DNA of 57,869 nucleotides from Bacteroides ndongoniae (GTDB lineage: Bacteria; Bacteroidota; Bacteroidia; Bacteroidales; Bacteroidaceae). The DNA is taken from assembly GCF_900108345.1 (NCBI RefSeq), contig NZ_FNVV01000007.1:1-57869 (forward strand), written 5' to 3'. The position numbers were made by a program, and so were the translations under genes. Every line of letters starts with the position of its first letter. The first letter of the stretch is position 1. Below the pieces are notes generated by a model. It ran no database searches. It was not told the origin of the DNA and was given only the letters and a program-made list of their open reading frames with translations. Shown here one piece after another: positions 49,632 through 57,869 of the stretch.

Positions 49632-50888
49632 ATGAGAGGCAAGAAAAGAATATACTATATAATAGGTGGTATCCTCCTTGTGCTGGCAGTTACATGGGGC
49701 ATTACGCACCTCGTCAGAAAAGACCGCCCGGCCGACATGCTGGACGAAGTAGAAATGACCGACTCGGCCGAAGTGGAGGCCATCACTTATAAATATGGCA
49801 TCCCCACCGACCGCTACAACGTGAATTACGGCATCGTCGAGGACCGCCAGAACCTGTCGTCCATCCTGCAACGCCACGGCCTGTCGGTGAACGACGTACA
49901 CCGCCTGAACGAACGGGCCAAGGGCACATTCGATGCCCGCAAGGTGAAAAGCGGACAAGCCTATGCCGTGTTCACCACCAAGGACAGCCTGCCACGCACA
50001 CGCTTCTTCGTCTACGAAGAGAGTCCGAAAACGTACATCGTCTTCGACCTGCGCGGCGAATACAGTGTGCGCCGCGGCGAGAATCCCTCGGAATGGAAAC
50101 GGCAGGAGGTGAAAGGCCAGGTGGAATCGTCGCTTTGGATAGCCATGCAGCAAAGCAACACCTCGCCCCAGCTGGCCATGAAGCTGTCCGATATCTTCGG
50201 CTGGACCATCGACTTCTTCGGACTGCAAAAGCAGGACGAGTTCCGCGTCATCTACGAACAGGAGTACGTCGACGGCAACAGTCTGGAAAACTTTCACATC
50301 CTGGCCGCCTCGTTCGTACACGAAGACAGCCTGTACTACGCTATCCCCTTCGTGCAGGACGGCGAGGAACTCTACTACAACGAACGGGGCAACAGCCTCG
50401 AAGGTGCTTTCCTGAAGGCCCCGCTCGACTTCTATCGCATCTCGTCGCGCTTCTCGAACAGCCGTTTCCACCCGGTGCTGAAACGCTACAGGGCACACCA
50501 CGGCGTCGACTATGCCGCACCTACGGGCACGCCGGTCTATGCCATCGGCAGCGGAAAGGTGATAGCCAAGGGATATGAAGCCGGAGGTGGAGGAAACTAC
50601 CTGAAGATAAAGCACAACGGCGTCTACGTCAGCACCTACATGCACCTGTCACGCTTTGCCAAAGGCATCCAGGTGGGGTCGCAGGTGGCACAGAAGGAAG
50701 TCATCGGGTACGTAGGAGCCACGGGACTGGCTACCGGGCCTCATCTGGACTTCCGCGTACACGAAAACGGAAAGCCCATCAATCCGCTCACCATCAAGTC
50801 GCAACCCAAGAAGCCCATCAGCCCCGAGAACAAGGCGGCATTTACACTGGTATGCGACTCGCTGGTCAGAGAATTGCAGCAGTTGTAA
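49632..50888 (+). CDS. M23-family peptidoglycan endopeptidase, membrane-anchored
   Basis: A 418-residue protein with a single N-terminal membrane segment (YYIIGGILLVLAVTWGITHL, residues about 8-27). A LysM-like region (NLSSILQRHGLSVNDVHRLNERAK, about 75-100) comes before the C-terminal M23 domain. The zinc site is HHGVDYAAPTG (about 289-299) and the last motif is GPHLDFRV near 371. The second His of the usual H-x-H is Asp here, a change I have seen in other Bacteroidetes members. It should cut peptide cross-links in the periplasm during cell-wall growth or division. It is a stand-alone gene with a strong promoter. Confidence 0.88.
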   Translation: MRGKKRIYYIIGGILLVLAVTWGITHLVRKDRPADMLDEVEMTDSAEVEAITYKYGIPTDRYNVNYGIVEDRQNLSSILQRHGLSVNDVHRLNERAKGTFDARKVKSGQAYAVFTTKDSLPRTRFFVYEESPKTYIVFDLRGEYSVRRGENPSEWKRQEVKGQVESSLWIAMQQSNTSPQLAMKLSDIFGWTIDFFGLQKQDEFRVIYEQEYVDGNSLENFHILAASFVHEDSLYYAIPFVQDGEELYYNERGNSLEGAFLKAPLDFYRISSRFSNSRFHPVLKRYRAHHGVDYAAPTGTPVYAIGSGKVIAKGYEAGGGGNYLKIKHNGVYVSTYMHLSRFAKGIQVGSQVAQKEVIGYVGATGLATGPHLDFRVHENGKPINPLTIKSQPKKPISPENKAAFTLVCDSLVRELQQL

Positions 50889-50993
50889 CCCTGCGGCGAG
50901 AGGCCGGAAAGGGAACGGTTTTGTAAACTTCCATAGCCATTTACAGCATTTACGTAAACGGCTGATTACGAAAGGTTTGAGTTTTGCCTATCA

Positions 50994-51081
50994 CAGTCGT
51001 ATACTTAGGCCATCTCGGTCGTATACTTAGGTACCCTCAGTCGTATACTTAGGGTACCTCGGTCGTATAGCGAGGGGGTGA
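50994..51081. repeat. Four 22-bp tandem repeats between convergent genes
   Basis: Units start at 50994, 51016, 51038 and 51060. The core GTCGTATACTTAGG is identical in the first three, preceded by CA or CG in turn, and the fourth keeps only GTCGTATA. The array lies between the M23 gene and the convergent S41 gene. It is a VNTR-like sequence, two helical turns per unit; its role is unknown. Confidence 0.9.
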
Positions 51082-51132
51082 CCCGTCACGATGTCAATAA
51101 TGACGAACACGACGTTGCAAAACCCAGCTCCT

Positions 51133-52626
51133 TTACCGGACAGCCGGCCCGACAGACACCGGCTGCTGTATGCGCTTGCCAAAGACAGGCTTCTGCACGC
51201 CAGGCAACTGCACGTAGCGCGAAGTCAGACTGCGGGTCTGCACAGCCGACGGAGCATCGTCGTACGCGCGACCGGCTTCGGTCAGTGCCTGGCGCAGCAA
51301 TGGCTCGTTTACGTCGCCCAGCGCATAAGCCAGCATCGGTTCGTCGTCCACACCGACGTCGGGCCTCAGCCCGTCGGGCATGCAGGGCGTCTCACCGGCG
51401 GCATTCTGGTAGATGCTGATCATTACATACAGTCCCCAGTTGCGTATCGCCTCGGGCACCTCGTTGTAAGCATCCTCGGCAGCCAGCATCATTCCCGTGC
51501 AATACTTGCCCGACGACTGCTCGCCGATGAGCCGTACATCCATGTAAGGCATCAGTCCCCCCAACAGCGCCTCGGAGGCTGACGCCGAGCCTGTTCCTAT
51601 CAGGGCATAAATCTTCTCCAGTCCGATGTTGGCATCCTGCGTGCTGACGCTCATCACCTCATCACCGTTCTGATACGTGTAGTCGGTCGCGAAGCACGTC
51701 TCCATGCTGGCACCCTGCTTCTGCAGGTATTCCGTCAGGTAGTTGTTGTACACCTCGTGCTCGAACACCTGCCCCGATGCCACCGCCTGCTGCGGAGCCA
51801 GCATGGAAGCCAGCACATTCTCGGTCAGCACATAGCCGCCTCCGTTGTAGCGCAGGTCGAGCACCAGCTCGCGAACGCCTGCGGCCTTGAAGTCCTTGCA
51901 CACCGTTATCAGCTTGCTGATAGAAGTCAGGTCGAAGGCCGAATAAGCCAGATAGCCCACCTTCTTCCCATTGAATTCGTAGACGGAGTCGCACAGCACG
52001 GGGTCTTCGTACATGTTCACAGCCGTCAGCTCCACCGTCTTCCCCACGTCGTAAATCGTATTGTCGGCGGCATTGTAGCGCCCCAGCGAGGTGCTCAGGC
52101 TCGTGTTGTAATACAGATTCATGTAATTATCCGTCGTCAGCGGCTGACCGTCAATGCTCAACAGAATGTCGCCGCGCTTCAGTCCGGCCCGTGCCGCAGG
52201 GGTGTCGTCATGCACAAAATTGACCACGGCAGCACACTGCTTCGTCTCTTGATTAACCAAGTAAACGGTCAGGCTCCACCCGAAAGTGGTGGACACTCCG
52301 CCAACGGAGCTGACAAACGAACTCATGTCGTCGGTCATCATGGTCCACTTGTCGATGTAGCCATTGCTGTCGTGATAGCGGATGCGGTCGACCGTGCCGA
52401 TGGGGTCGGTGTTGGTTTCGGCATCCCAGCCTGCCAGGTCGTCGGCTATCTCGGCATTCCACAGATAATACATATTCATCACATCCTTGCCGAAGCGATT
52501 GGCGTAATACGTTTCTTCGGACACGGAGTAAGGCCAGCCCCCGTCCTCGTCGGAGCAACCGGTCAATCCCATGCCACCAAACAAGGTCACAAAAGAGAGG
52601 AGACCAGACACTAATTTCTTGTTCAT
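51133..52626 (-). CDS. S41-family C-terminal processing peptidase, lipoprotein
   Basis: About 497 residues from ATG 52626 (MNKKLVSGLLSFVTLFGG). The frame opens 70 codons earlier, but that part is Arg-rich and has no signal. The lipobox is MGLTGC, with Cys about 22. Residues about 130-200 form a PDZ-like domain (VNFVHDDTPAARAGLKRGDILLSIDG). The S41 domain follows, with VLDLRYNGGGYV and the catalytic Ser region GTGSASASEALLGGL; the Lys is probably in GEQSSGKYC. It is a periplasm-facing protease of the CtpA/tricorn type found widely in Bacteroides. It is convergent with the M23 gene and lies 113 bp after the GH43 gene, with unclear promoter. Confidence 0.88.
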   Translation of the reverse strand: MNKKLVSGLLSFVTLFGGMGLTGCSDEDGGWPYSVSEETYYANRFGKDVMNMYYLWNAEIADDLAGWDAETNTDPIGTVDRIRYHDSNGYIDKWTMMTDDMSSFVSSVGGVSTTFGWSLTVYLVNQETKQCAAVVNFVHDDTPAARAGLKRGDILLSIDGQPLTTDNYMNLYYNTSLSTSLGRYNAADNTIYDVGKTVELTAVNMYEDPVLCDSVYEFNGKKVGYLAYSAFDLTSISKLITVCKDFKAAGVRELVLDLRYNGGGYVLTENVLASMLAPQQAVASGQVFEHEVYNNYLTEYLQKQGASMETCFATDYTYQNGDEVMSVSTQDANIGLEKIYALIGTGSASASEALLGGLMPYMDVRLIGEQSSGKYCTGMMLAAEDAYNEVPEAIRNWGLYVMISIYQNAAGETPCMPDGLRPDVGVDDEPMLAYALGDVNEPLLRQALTEAGRAYDDAPSAVQTRSLTSRYVQLPGVQKPVFGKRIQQPVSVGPAVR

Positions 52627-52739
52627 TTTTGCCATCATACAAACCATATACAAAGAATTAAACCATACGAAAATAACCCGACTTATCATCCTGCAGCAGG
52701 GCATCGGCCCCACTGTGGGCTCCGTCGGCAAAAGGACAC

Positions 52740-54329
52740 TTACCGATAGTGCAGATAGTCGACATCGACCCATCCTTTTTCTGCCACGTCGTTGAAGCAG
52801 TAGATGCCTATGCGGTCGCCGCGATAGTTGCCCCACACCATCTGATAAGGTTCGCCAAAATCTACAAAATTATCACCGTCCCAACTGTAAGCATATCGGG
52901 AAAGGCCATCCAGCCCCCACACCGAACGAAGCCAGACAAAAGAGGAAGCGGCTTCCGGGCCACGGACGATGTTCCCGTTCTTACGGTATTCAAGGTAGCA
53001 GATGCCGTTCTCCTTCACAATGCTAAGGGCCGAGTGCTGCGAGGAAAAATGGCAAAGCCCGCTTTTCTGTCCGTCCTCCATGCGTGAAATATCCATTTTA
53101 ATGGTTACTTCGTTATCTGCTTTCCTGAAAGTACGCTGGGTCAGCGTATTTCCGGCCTTCATCAGCTGGTTTGGCTGCAAGGGGCGATAGGCCTTCAGGC
53201 GCATCCACCCGGGTCTTTCCTGCAACGAGAAGAACGCCTTCCGAGGCTGATAATTCCACTGCCACTGCGGGGCAAGTACCTCCGTGTCAAAATCGTCGCT
53301 ACGGCCGATAGTCAGCTTTTCACTACTGTTGTAAGGCATCCGTCCTTCCCACTGCATGGCACCGATGCCTTCGGGAAGAACTTTTCCGATGATGGGCCAT
53401 CCGTCGGTCCAGGTAACCGGCAGCAGGCTGACAATCCGTCCACCCCAGTCGCCCGTGCCGTGATGTGTCATGAAATACCATTGCCCGTCTTTTCCCTGGA
53501 CAATGCCTCCCTGATTGGGCTCCATTGCCTCGCGGCTGGCCAGAGCCAACTGTTTTTCTTCCGTATAAGGCCCCATCATCTTTCGGGAACGGCGTGCCAT
53601 GACATAACGCCCTATCCCCGATTTGTGCTCACTGAAAATCAGGTAGTACCAATCGCCCACCTTAATCAGTTTATTGGCCTCCCGTCCGTTGCCCGAATGG
53701 ATAAGCCGGGCCGACTGGCGGTCGATGCTCTTTCCGTCGGCCGACATCCTGAACAGATACGTCTTATAACCGTCGGCAAAATGAGTACCTACGAAACAGG
53801 CCGTGCCGTCCTCGTCCCACATGGCCGAACAGTCGTCCCAACCGGCTTCCAGCAGAAGAGGTGTAAGCGGCTCCCACGGTCCCTCGGGACGAGCCGAAGA
53901 AGTCATGAAATAGCCTTCGTCCGGCGTACCGAAAAAGAGATAGAAACGCCCCTCATGATAGCGCAAAGTGCCTGCCCAGATGCCCCGTGCATAACGCGTC
54001 ATCCGGTCCCAGTTCAGATTGTCACCTATCTGAGTCAAGTCATCGACAATATTTCCGCAAATCTCCCAGTTCACCAAATCCTTCGAATGCAACATCGTCA
54101 TGCCCGGCGAGAACTGGAATGTAGAAGAAATGGCATAATAGTCGTCTCCTACCCGGATGCAGTCTATATCGCTGTAGTCCGAAGGTATGATAGGATTCAA
54201 ATAAGAGCCATCCGGCTGTTCACCCCATCGCTCCCATTTTCCCCACTCGGTCTGTTGTGCTTGCGCTGCAACGCCCTCGGCAGTCAGTAGCATGCCCAAT
54301 GCTACGATTATCCCACAAAAACGTCTCAT
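52740..54329 (-). CDS. GH43-family glycosidase (xylosidase/arabinofuranosidase type)
   Basis: A 529-residue secreted enzyme with signal peptide ending GVAAQAQ near residue 25. The five-blade propeller shows the base Asp54 in SDIDCIRVGDDYYAISSTF, where Pro usually follows Asp but Ile is present. The pKa-modulating Asp is in GWDDCSAMWDEDG (about 170) and the acid Glu in REANKLIKVGDWYYL (about 220). A C-terminal beta-sandwich (DUF1349-like, about 335-529) fits XynB-like subfamilies. It should cut terminal alpha-arabinofuranose or beta-xylose. Its start overlaps the GH95 stop by 4 bp, so the two form one coupled operon. It is periplasmic by the lack of a lipobox. Confidence 0.87.
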   Translation of the reverse strand: MRRFCGIIVALGMLLTAEGVAAQAQQTEWGKWERWGEQPDGSYLNPIIPSDYSDIDCIRVGDDYYAISSTFQFSPGMTMLHSKDLVNWEICGNIVDDLTQIGDNLNWDRMTRYARGIWAGTLRYHEGRFYLFFGTPDEGYFMTSSARPEGPWEPLTPLLLEAGWDDCSAMWDEDGTACFVGTHFADGYKTYLFRMSADGKSIDRQSARLIHSGNGREANKLIKVGDWYYLIFSEHKSGIGRYVMARRSRKMMGPYTEEKQLALASREAMEPNQGGIVQGKDGQWYFMTHHGTGDWGGRIVSLLPVTWTDGWPIIGKVLPEGIGAMQWEGRMPYNSSEKLTIGRSDDFDTEVLAPQWQWNYQPRKAFFSLQERPGWMRLKAYRPLQPNQLMKAGNTLTQRTFRKADNEVTIKMDISRMEDGQKSGLCHFSSQHSALSIVKENGICYLEYRKNGNIVRGPEAASSFVWLRSVWGLDGLSRYAYSWDGDNFVDFGEPYQMVWGNYRGDRIGIYCFNDVAEKGWVDVDYLHYR

Positions 54330-56761
54330 AGCAGTTGTTTTTTCTCGTTTTCTTTCAAGTTGACTTTCACCGACTTCCCGTTGAAGCAGACACGGGTCTT
54401 ACCGCCTTTTCTCGACTGGATGCTCAGGGCAGTCACCTTGCCATCCTTCCAGGTCATATCGACCACGAAGCCGCCACGGGCACAGATGCCCTGTACGCTG
54501 CCGTCTTTCCACTGCGCGGGTACGGCAGGCAGCAGGGTTATGGAAGATTCGGACGACTGCATCAGCATCTCGATAACCCCGGCGCAGCCACCGAAGTTGC
54601 CGTCAATCTGGAAAGGCGAATGGGCATCCAGCAGATTGGGATAGGTGCCGCCACCACGACGGGCGTCCTTACCTTTGTAACCGTCGGGAGTCACCAGACG
54701 GAGCAGGCGGCGGTAGATGCGGTAAGCTCCCTCGCCATCCTGCAGGCGGGCGTACAGGTTGACACGCCAGCCGGTACTCCAGCCGGTTGTTTCGTCGCCC
54801 TTGATTTCGAGGGTACGGGCACAGGCACGCGCCAGTTCGGGCGTCTGCTCCACCGAAAGGTGATGCCCCGGATACAGTCCGAAGAGGTGGGACTGATGGC
54901 GGTGTTTAGGATCCTGGTCGGGCCAGTCGTGGAACCACTCCTGCAGATTGCCGTCGCGGCCCACCTTGTAAGGCCACAAGCGTGCAAGGGTCTGCTCGGC
55001 TTGGCGACGGAAGTCCTTGTCCGTGTTCAGCACGGCAGCAGCCTTGATGACGTCAGTCAGACACTCGCGCGTCATGGCTAGGTCGGCCGTACAACCGTAT
55101 GATGTGGCTCCCACGTATCCGTCGGGCGTGACAAACTTGTTTTCGGGCGAGGTCCCGGGCGAGGTCAGCAGCTTGCCGTCTTTCTCGATCAGCCAGTTCA
55201 TGCAGAATTCGGCGGCTCCCTTCAGTGCCGGATAATATTGTTTCAGGAAGTCTTTGTCCTGAGTGAAGAGATAACGTTCCCAGATGTGCGTCGACAGCCA
55301 TGCGCCACCCATGGTCCAACAGGCCCACGACGGGTCGCCTACGTGCAATCCCACGGGGCAGGTCATGGCCCAGATGTCGGTATTCTGTCCCAGGCACCAA
55401 CCTCTGTCCACTCCGTAATAGGCTTTCGCCGTCTCCGTTCCCGTCAGGCTGAGGTTGGCAATGAAGTCCATCAGCGGACGGTGCATCTCGCTAAGGTTGG
55501 CCGTCTCGGCAGCCCAGTAATTCTCCTCCAGGTTGATGTTGCTGGTATAGTTGCAGCTCCAGGGCGGAAGCAGTTGCTCGTTCCATAAGCCTTGCAGGTT
55601 GGCAGGCACACCGGGTGTGCGCGAGCAGGAAATCAGCAGATAGCGTCCGAACTGGAAGTACAGTGCCTCCAGTTCGGGGTTGTACTGTTTCTCGTCCGTA
55701 TAGCGGCGCAACTGTTCGTCGGTAGGCAGGGCGGCGATTTCGGGTGCCGTCTGTCCCAGGTTCAGCTTCACACGGTCGAAGAAGTGACGGTAGTCGGCGA
55801 TATGGTTGGTCCGCAACTCGTCGTAAGTCTTGGCGGCAGCCAGCGACATCCGTCGCTCCACCTGATTGCTGTAGTCGCGGCCTTCGCGTGCAGGGTCTTT
55901 GTCGAAACCGTTGAAACTGGTGACGTTGGCTATCAGCACTACTGCCTCGCGTGCACCTTCAATCTTCAGTTCGCCCGAGGGGAAACTCTTCACCTCTCCG
56001 TCCGGGGTCAGCACCCTGACAAGCGTGCGGAAGCGTGTGCCCCGTTCGGGGTCGTACAGGTGTTTATTTTTCACCTGGCCAAAATACACGGGATAAGAAT
56101 GGTAAGCAGCATAGCCTTCGGCCGAGATTTCATTTCCATTGGCCGATGTAGCGTGAGGCAACTGCGAGTCGAACGACAGCAATGCCCGGATGCCCTGCGG
56201 GCTTTCCGACCGGAGGCGCAACACAATGACCGAGTCGGGCGCCGAAGCAAAATAATCGCATGAAAAAGGCTGACCGTCACGCAGGTAGCGGGTTTCGGCC
56301 ACGGCGTTGGCTATATCGAGCGAGCGACTGTAGGCCGAAATCTGTGCCGGCACATCCAGGTAGGTGACAGTCAGGCATCCTAAGGGTTGGTAGTTCTCGC
56401 TGTAATGGCCCTGCACCTTGCGTTGCTCGCGGTCGGCACCACGGTAATCCCCGGCATCGAGCAAACGGCGTATTTCCGGAATGGCTTTATAGGCATCGGG
56501 ACTGGTCACCTTGCGGTCGGGCTCACCCGTCCACAGTGTCAGGTCGTTCAGCGAAATGACATCGCGTTCCGTACCTCCATACACAATGGCCCCCATCGTG
56601 CCGTTGCCTATCACCAATGCTTCTTCAAAATACTCTGCCGGACGATTGTAATGCAAAGCCAACCTTGTCGTGTCTTCTCCGGCCCATGTCATACATGTAC
56701 TGAACAGTCCGCACACACAGGTTACAACCTGTATGCACCTTTTCAAACTTCTCTTTTTCAT
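54326..56761 (-). CDS. GH95-family alpha-L-fucosidase (or alpha-L-galactosidase)
   Basis: An 811-residue secreted enzyme; the N-terminal signal ends at about residue 28 (TWAGED). The N-terminal beta-domain has HYNRPAEYFEEALVIGNGTMGAIVYGG, the GH95 signature. The (alpha/alpha)6 barrel has GLWNEQLLPPWSCNYTSNINLEENYW with the catalytic-site Asn pair, and the later SPFQIDGNFGGCAGV with the Asp. The usual NINTEMNYW reads NINLEENYW here. GH95 members remove alpha-1,2-fucose or alpha-L-galactose from host or plant glycans; which one is open. It starts a two-gene operon with GH43 under a clear promoter. Confidence 0.9.
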   Translation of the reverse strand: MKKRSLKRCIQVVTCVCGLFSTCMTWAGEDTTRLALHYNRPAEYFEEALVIGNGTMGAIVYGGTERDVISLNDLTLWTGEPDRKVTSPDAYKAIPEIRRLLDAGDYRGADREQRKVQGHYSENYQPLGCLTVTYLDVPAQISAYSRSLDIANAVAETRYLRDGQPFSCDYFASAPDSVIVLRLRSESPQGIRALLSFDSQLPHATSANGNEISAEGYAAYHSYPVYFGQVKNKHLYDPERGTRFRTLVRVLTPDGEVKSFPSGELKIEGAREAVVLIANVTSFNGFDKDPAREGRDYSNQVERRMSLAAAKTYDELRTNHIADYRHFFDRVKLNLGQTAPEIAALPTDEQLRRYTDEKQYNPELEALYFQFGRYLLISCSRTPGVPANLQGLWNEQLLPPWSCNYTSNINLEENYWAAETANLSEMHRPLMDFIANLSLTGTETAKAYYGVDRGWCLGQNTDIWAMTCPVGLHVGDPSWACWTMGGAWLSTHIWERYLFTQDKDFLKQYYPALKGAAEFCMNWLIEKDGKLLTSPGTSPENKFVTPDGYVGATSYGCTADLAMTRECLTDVIKAAAVLNTDKDFRRQAEQTLARLWPYKVGRDGNLQEWFHDWPDQDPKHRHQSHLFGLYPGHHLSVEQTPELARACARTLEIKGDETTGWSTGWRVNLYARLQDGEGAYRIYRRLLRLVTPDGYKGKDARRGGGTYPNLLDAHSPFQIDGNFGGCAGVIEMLMQSSESSITLLPAVPAQWKDGSVQGICARGGFVVDMTWKDGKVTALSIQSRKGGKTRVCFNGKSVKVNLKENEKKQLL

Positions 56762-56839
56762 AAACTATCCGATTTCAAATTTGCGCTTCTCAGGCATTCT
56801 GCATACTCGGCACCATGCCGTGAAACGCGCTGCCGGAAA

Positions 56840-56869
56840 CAAAAGTACTGTTTTTTATTTTTCAGACAA
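56840..56869 (-). promoter_or_regulatory. Promoter of the GH95-GH43 operon
   Basis: On the minus strand TTG (56867-56869), 19 bases, then TACTTTTG (56840-56847): a full Bacteroides promoter with a leader of about 70 bases to the GH95 ATG. It has a good -33 element, so it may be active without a dedicated activator. Confidence 0.6.
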
Positions 56870-56949
56870 TATGTTGTGTATGAAATTCGTAGAAATGTGC
56901 CTGAAAACAGAATGTCATTCTCCGTATTTCTGCTCGAAATTGTTCGGCC

Positions 56950-57741
56950 TTTCCACGTGAGCAATCAAAGGCAGTTACTGGTAAAAAGCATCTGGAACGA
57001 AACGATTTTATCATTGAGAAGCAGAAAGCTGAACTGCAACACATAAACGCTGCAAAACGGCATACGGAACAACAGGTAAATCTTGCCGGGCAAGAACTCA
57101 GACAAGTAAAATTGAAGATACGCACAGACAAACTCAGGAAGACAGCCACCACTGCAGCGACAGCCATAACAAGCGGAGTTGCTTCTCTTTTCAGAAGTGG
57201 AAAACTGAAAGAGCTGGAACATGCCAACGAAAAACTGCAAGGCAAAATTTCAAAGCGGGACACCAATATTGAAAAATTGCAGAGCCAGATACAGCAGATG
57301 CAGAAACAACATGATACGCAAATCCACAATCTCAAGGAAATGCACAGGCAGGAACTTGACATAAAGGGAAAAGAGCTGTCACGGCTTGCCTGAATCATAG
57401 GCAAGGCTTTCAGGTGGTTCCCGATGTTCAGGGAAATGTTATGCATGGAAAAGTTCTGTACCATGCTGGGACTCACTAAAGAAATGACTGAAAGTCTTAT
57501 AGTCAAAAAAGATGTCCTGAAATGTAGCGGTAAAATCTATTCGGAACAACACAGGCGGAACTTTGACATAAAGGATGATATTTTAATGATAGAAAACGAC
57601 CCTGACGATGAAAATAGGCTGAACCTGACAATAAACAGGAAACCGATTGCCGATTGGTTCAGGGAACAATGGCATAGGCTTAGATATGAAACAAGACTGT
57701 CGCAGCAGGAAGAAAAGAAAAGTAGAGGATTAAAAATGTAA
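56950..57741 (+). pseudogene. 3' remnant of a MobV-type mobilization relaxase with an in-frame stop
   Basis: The frame open from 56905 becomes relaxase-like near REQSKAVTGKKHLERNDF (from about 56956). It continues as a long coiled coil (KQKAELQHINAAKRH, then KLQGKISKRDTNIEKLQSQ). The frame is cut by TGA at 57391-57393, where RLA should run on into RIIGKAF (CGA changed to TGA). It resumes in the same frame to TAA at 57739-57741, with the typical MobV C-terminus: FPMFREMLCMEKFCTMLG, YSEEH-like YSEQHRRNF, INRKPIADWFREQ and a basic tail. The N-terminal catalytic domain is absent, so the gene is dead. It marks the past presence of a mobilizable plasmid or transposon next to the GH95 operon. The left edge is approximate. 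Confidence 0.75.
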
Positions 57742-57851
57742 ATAACGTGAGTTCGATATAAGCAAATAAATATTTCACTGAAAATTAGGAACATAGCGAT
57801 AAAAGTATTAAATTTATAGTGAACAATTATAACATTTAAACGATTATCACT

Positions 57852-57869
57852 ATGTTTCCAGAGTCTAAA
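57852..57869 (+). CDS. Possible start of a further gene, cut by the window end
   Basis: An ATG at 57852 opens a frame of six codons (MFPESK) that runs off the window. The short start resembles some Bacteroides transposases, and the 110 bp after the relaxase remnant contain no gene. Too short to identify. Confidence 0.2.

Noticed and set aside
49590..50645. 351-codon minus-strand frame opposite the M23 peptidase
   Set aside because: It is antisense to the HHGVD/GPHLDF peptidase and has no signal peptide or motif.
50994..51081. CRISPR array
   Set aside because: Units are directly adjacent 22-mers with no unique spacers and no cas genes nearby.

Overview
The window looks like chromosomal DNA from a gut Bacteroides (or a close Bacteroidales relative). 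It has two SusC/SusD pairs, many signal-peptide glycoside hydrolases, serine-type sulfatases, a beta-propeller hybrid two-component sensor, an IS1380-type element and Bacteroides-style promoters (TTTG or TTG, about 19 bp, TAnnTTTG). I cannot name the species from sequence alone.

Layout. (1) 1-127 is the right end of an IS1380-type element, identical to the end of the complete copy at 17406-18999. (2) 140-17217, all on the minus strand, is a fructan utilization locus: susC, susD, a divergent GH32 with a LamG-like domain, a second unusual GH32, a DUF2961/GH172 lipoprotein, two canonical GH32 enzymes, a sugar/H+ symporter and fructokinase. It gives a full route from outer-membrane import through periplasmic release of fructose to fructose phosphate, but has no regulator and no SusE-like surface protein here. 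(3) 17406-18999 is the complete IS. (4) 18949-21564 is a hybrid two-component sensor cut by the IS just after its phospho-acceptor helix. (5) 21847-40041 is a host-glycan (mucin-type) locus: susC, susD, GH20 hexosaminidase, GH29 fucosidase, GH2 beta-galactosidase with an N-terminal lectin-like domain, and three serine-type sulfatases.

(6) 40137-52626 is mostly housekeeping or general genes: a GNAT acetyltransferase, a RecQ-like helicase, a DUF2795 protein, a PduO-type corrinoid adenosyltransferase, a methyltransferase-like protein, a GH127 beta-L-arabinofuranosidase lipoprotein, a fimbrillin-like lipoprotein, an M23 peptidase and an S41 peptidase. (7) 52740-56761 is a two-gene GH95-GH43 operon with its own promoter. 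(8) 56950-57741 is the decayed 3' part of a MobV-type mobilization relaxase, and the last bases may start another gene.

The main points of interest are these. Fructan genes and a mucin-locus regulator are joined through an IS with non-matching flanks; this could be a composite transposon, a recombination product or an assembly join. A GH172 enzyme sits inside a fructan operon. One GH32 has Glu where the nucleophile Asp should be, and another has lost a conserved active-site block. Several intergenic regions hold repeat or palindrome arrays that no gene explains.
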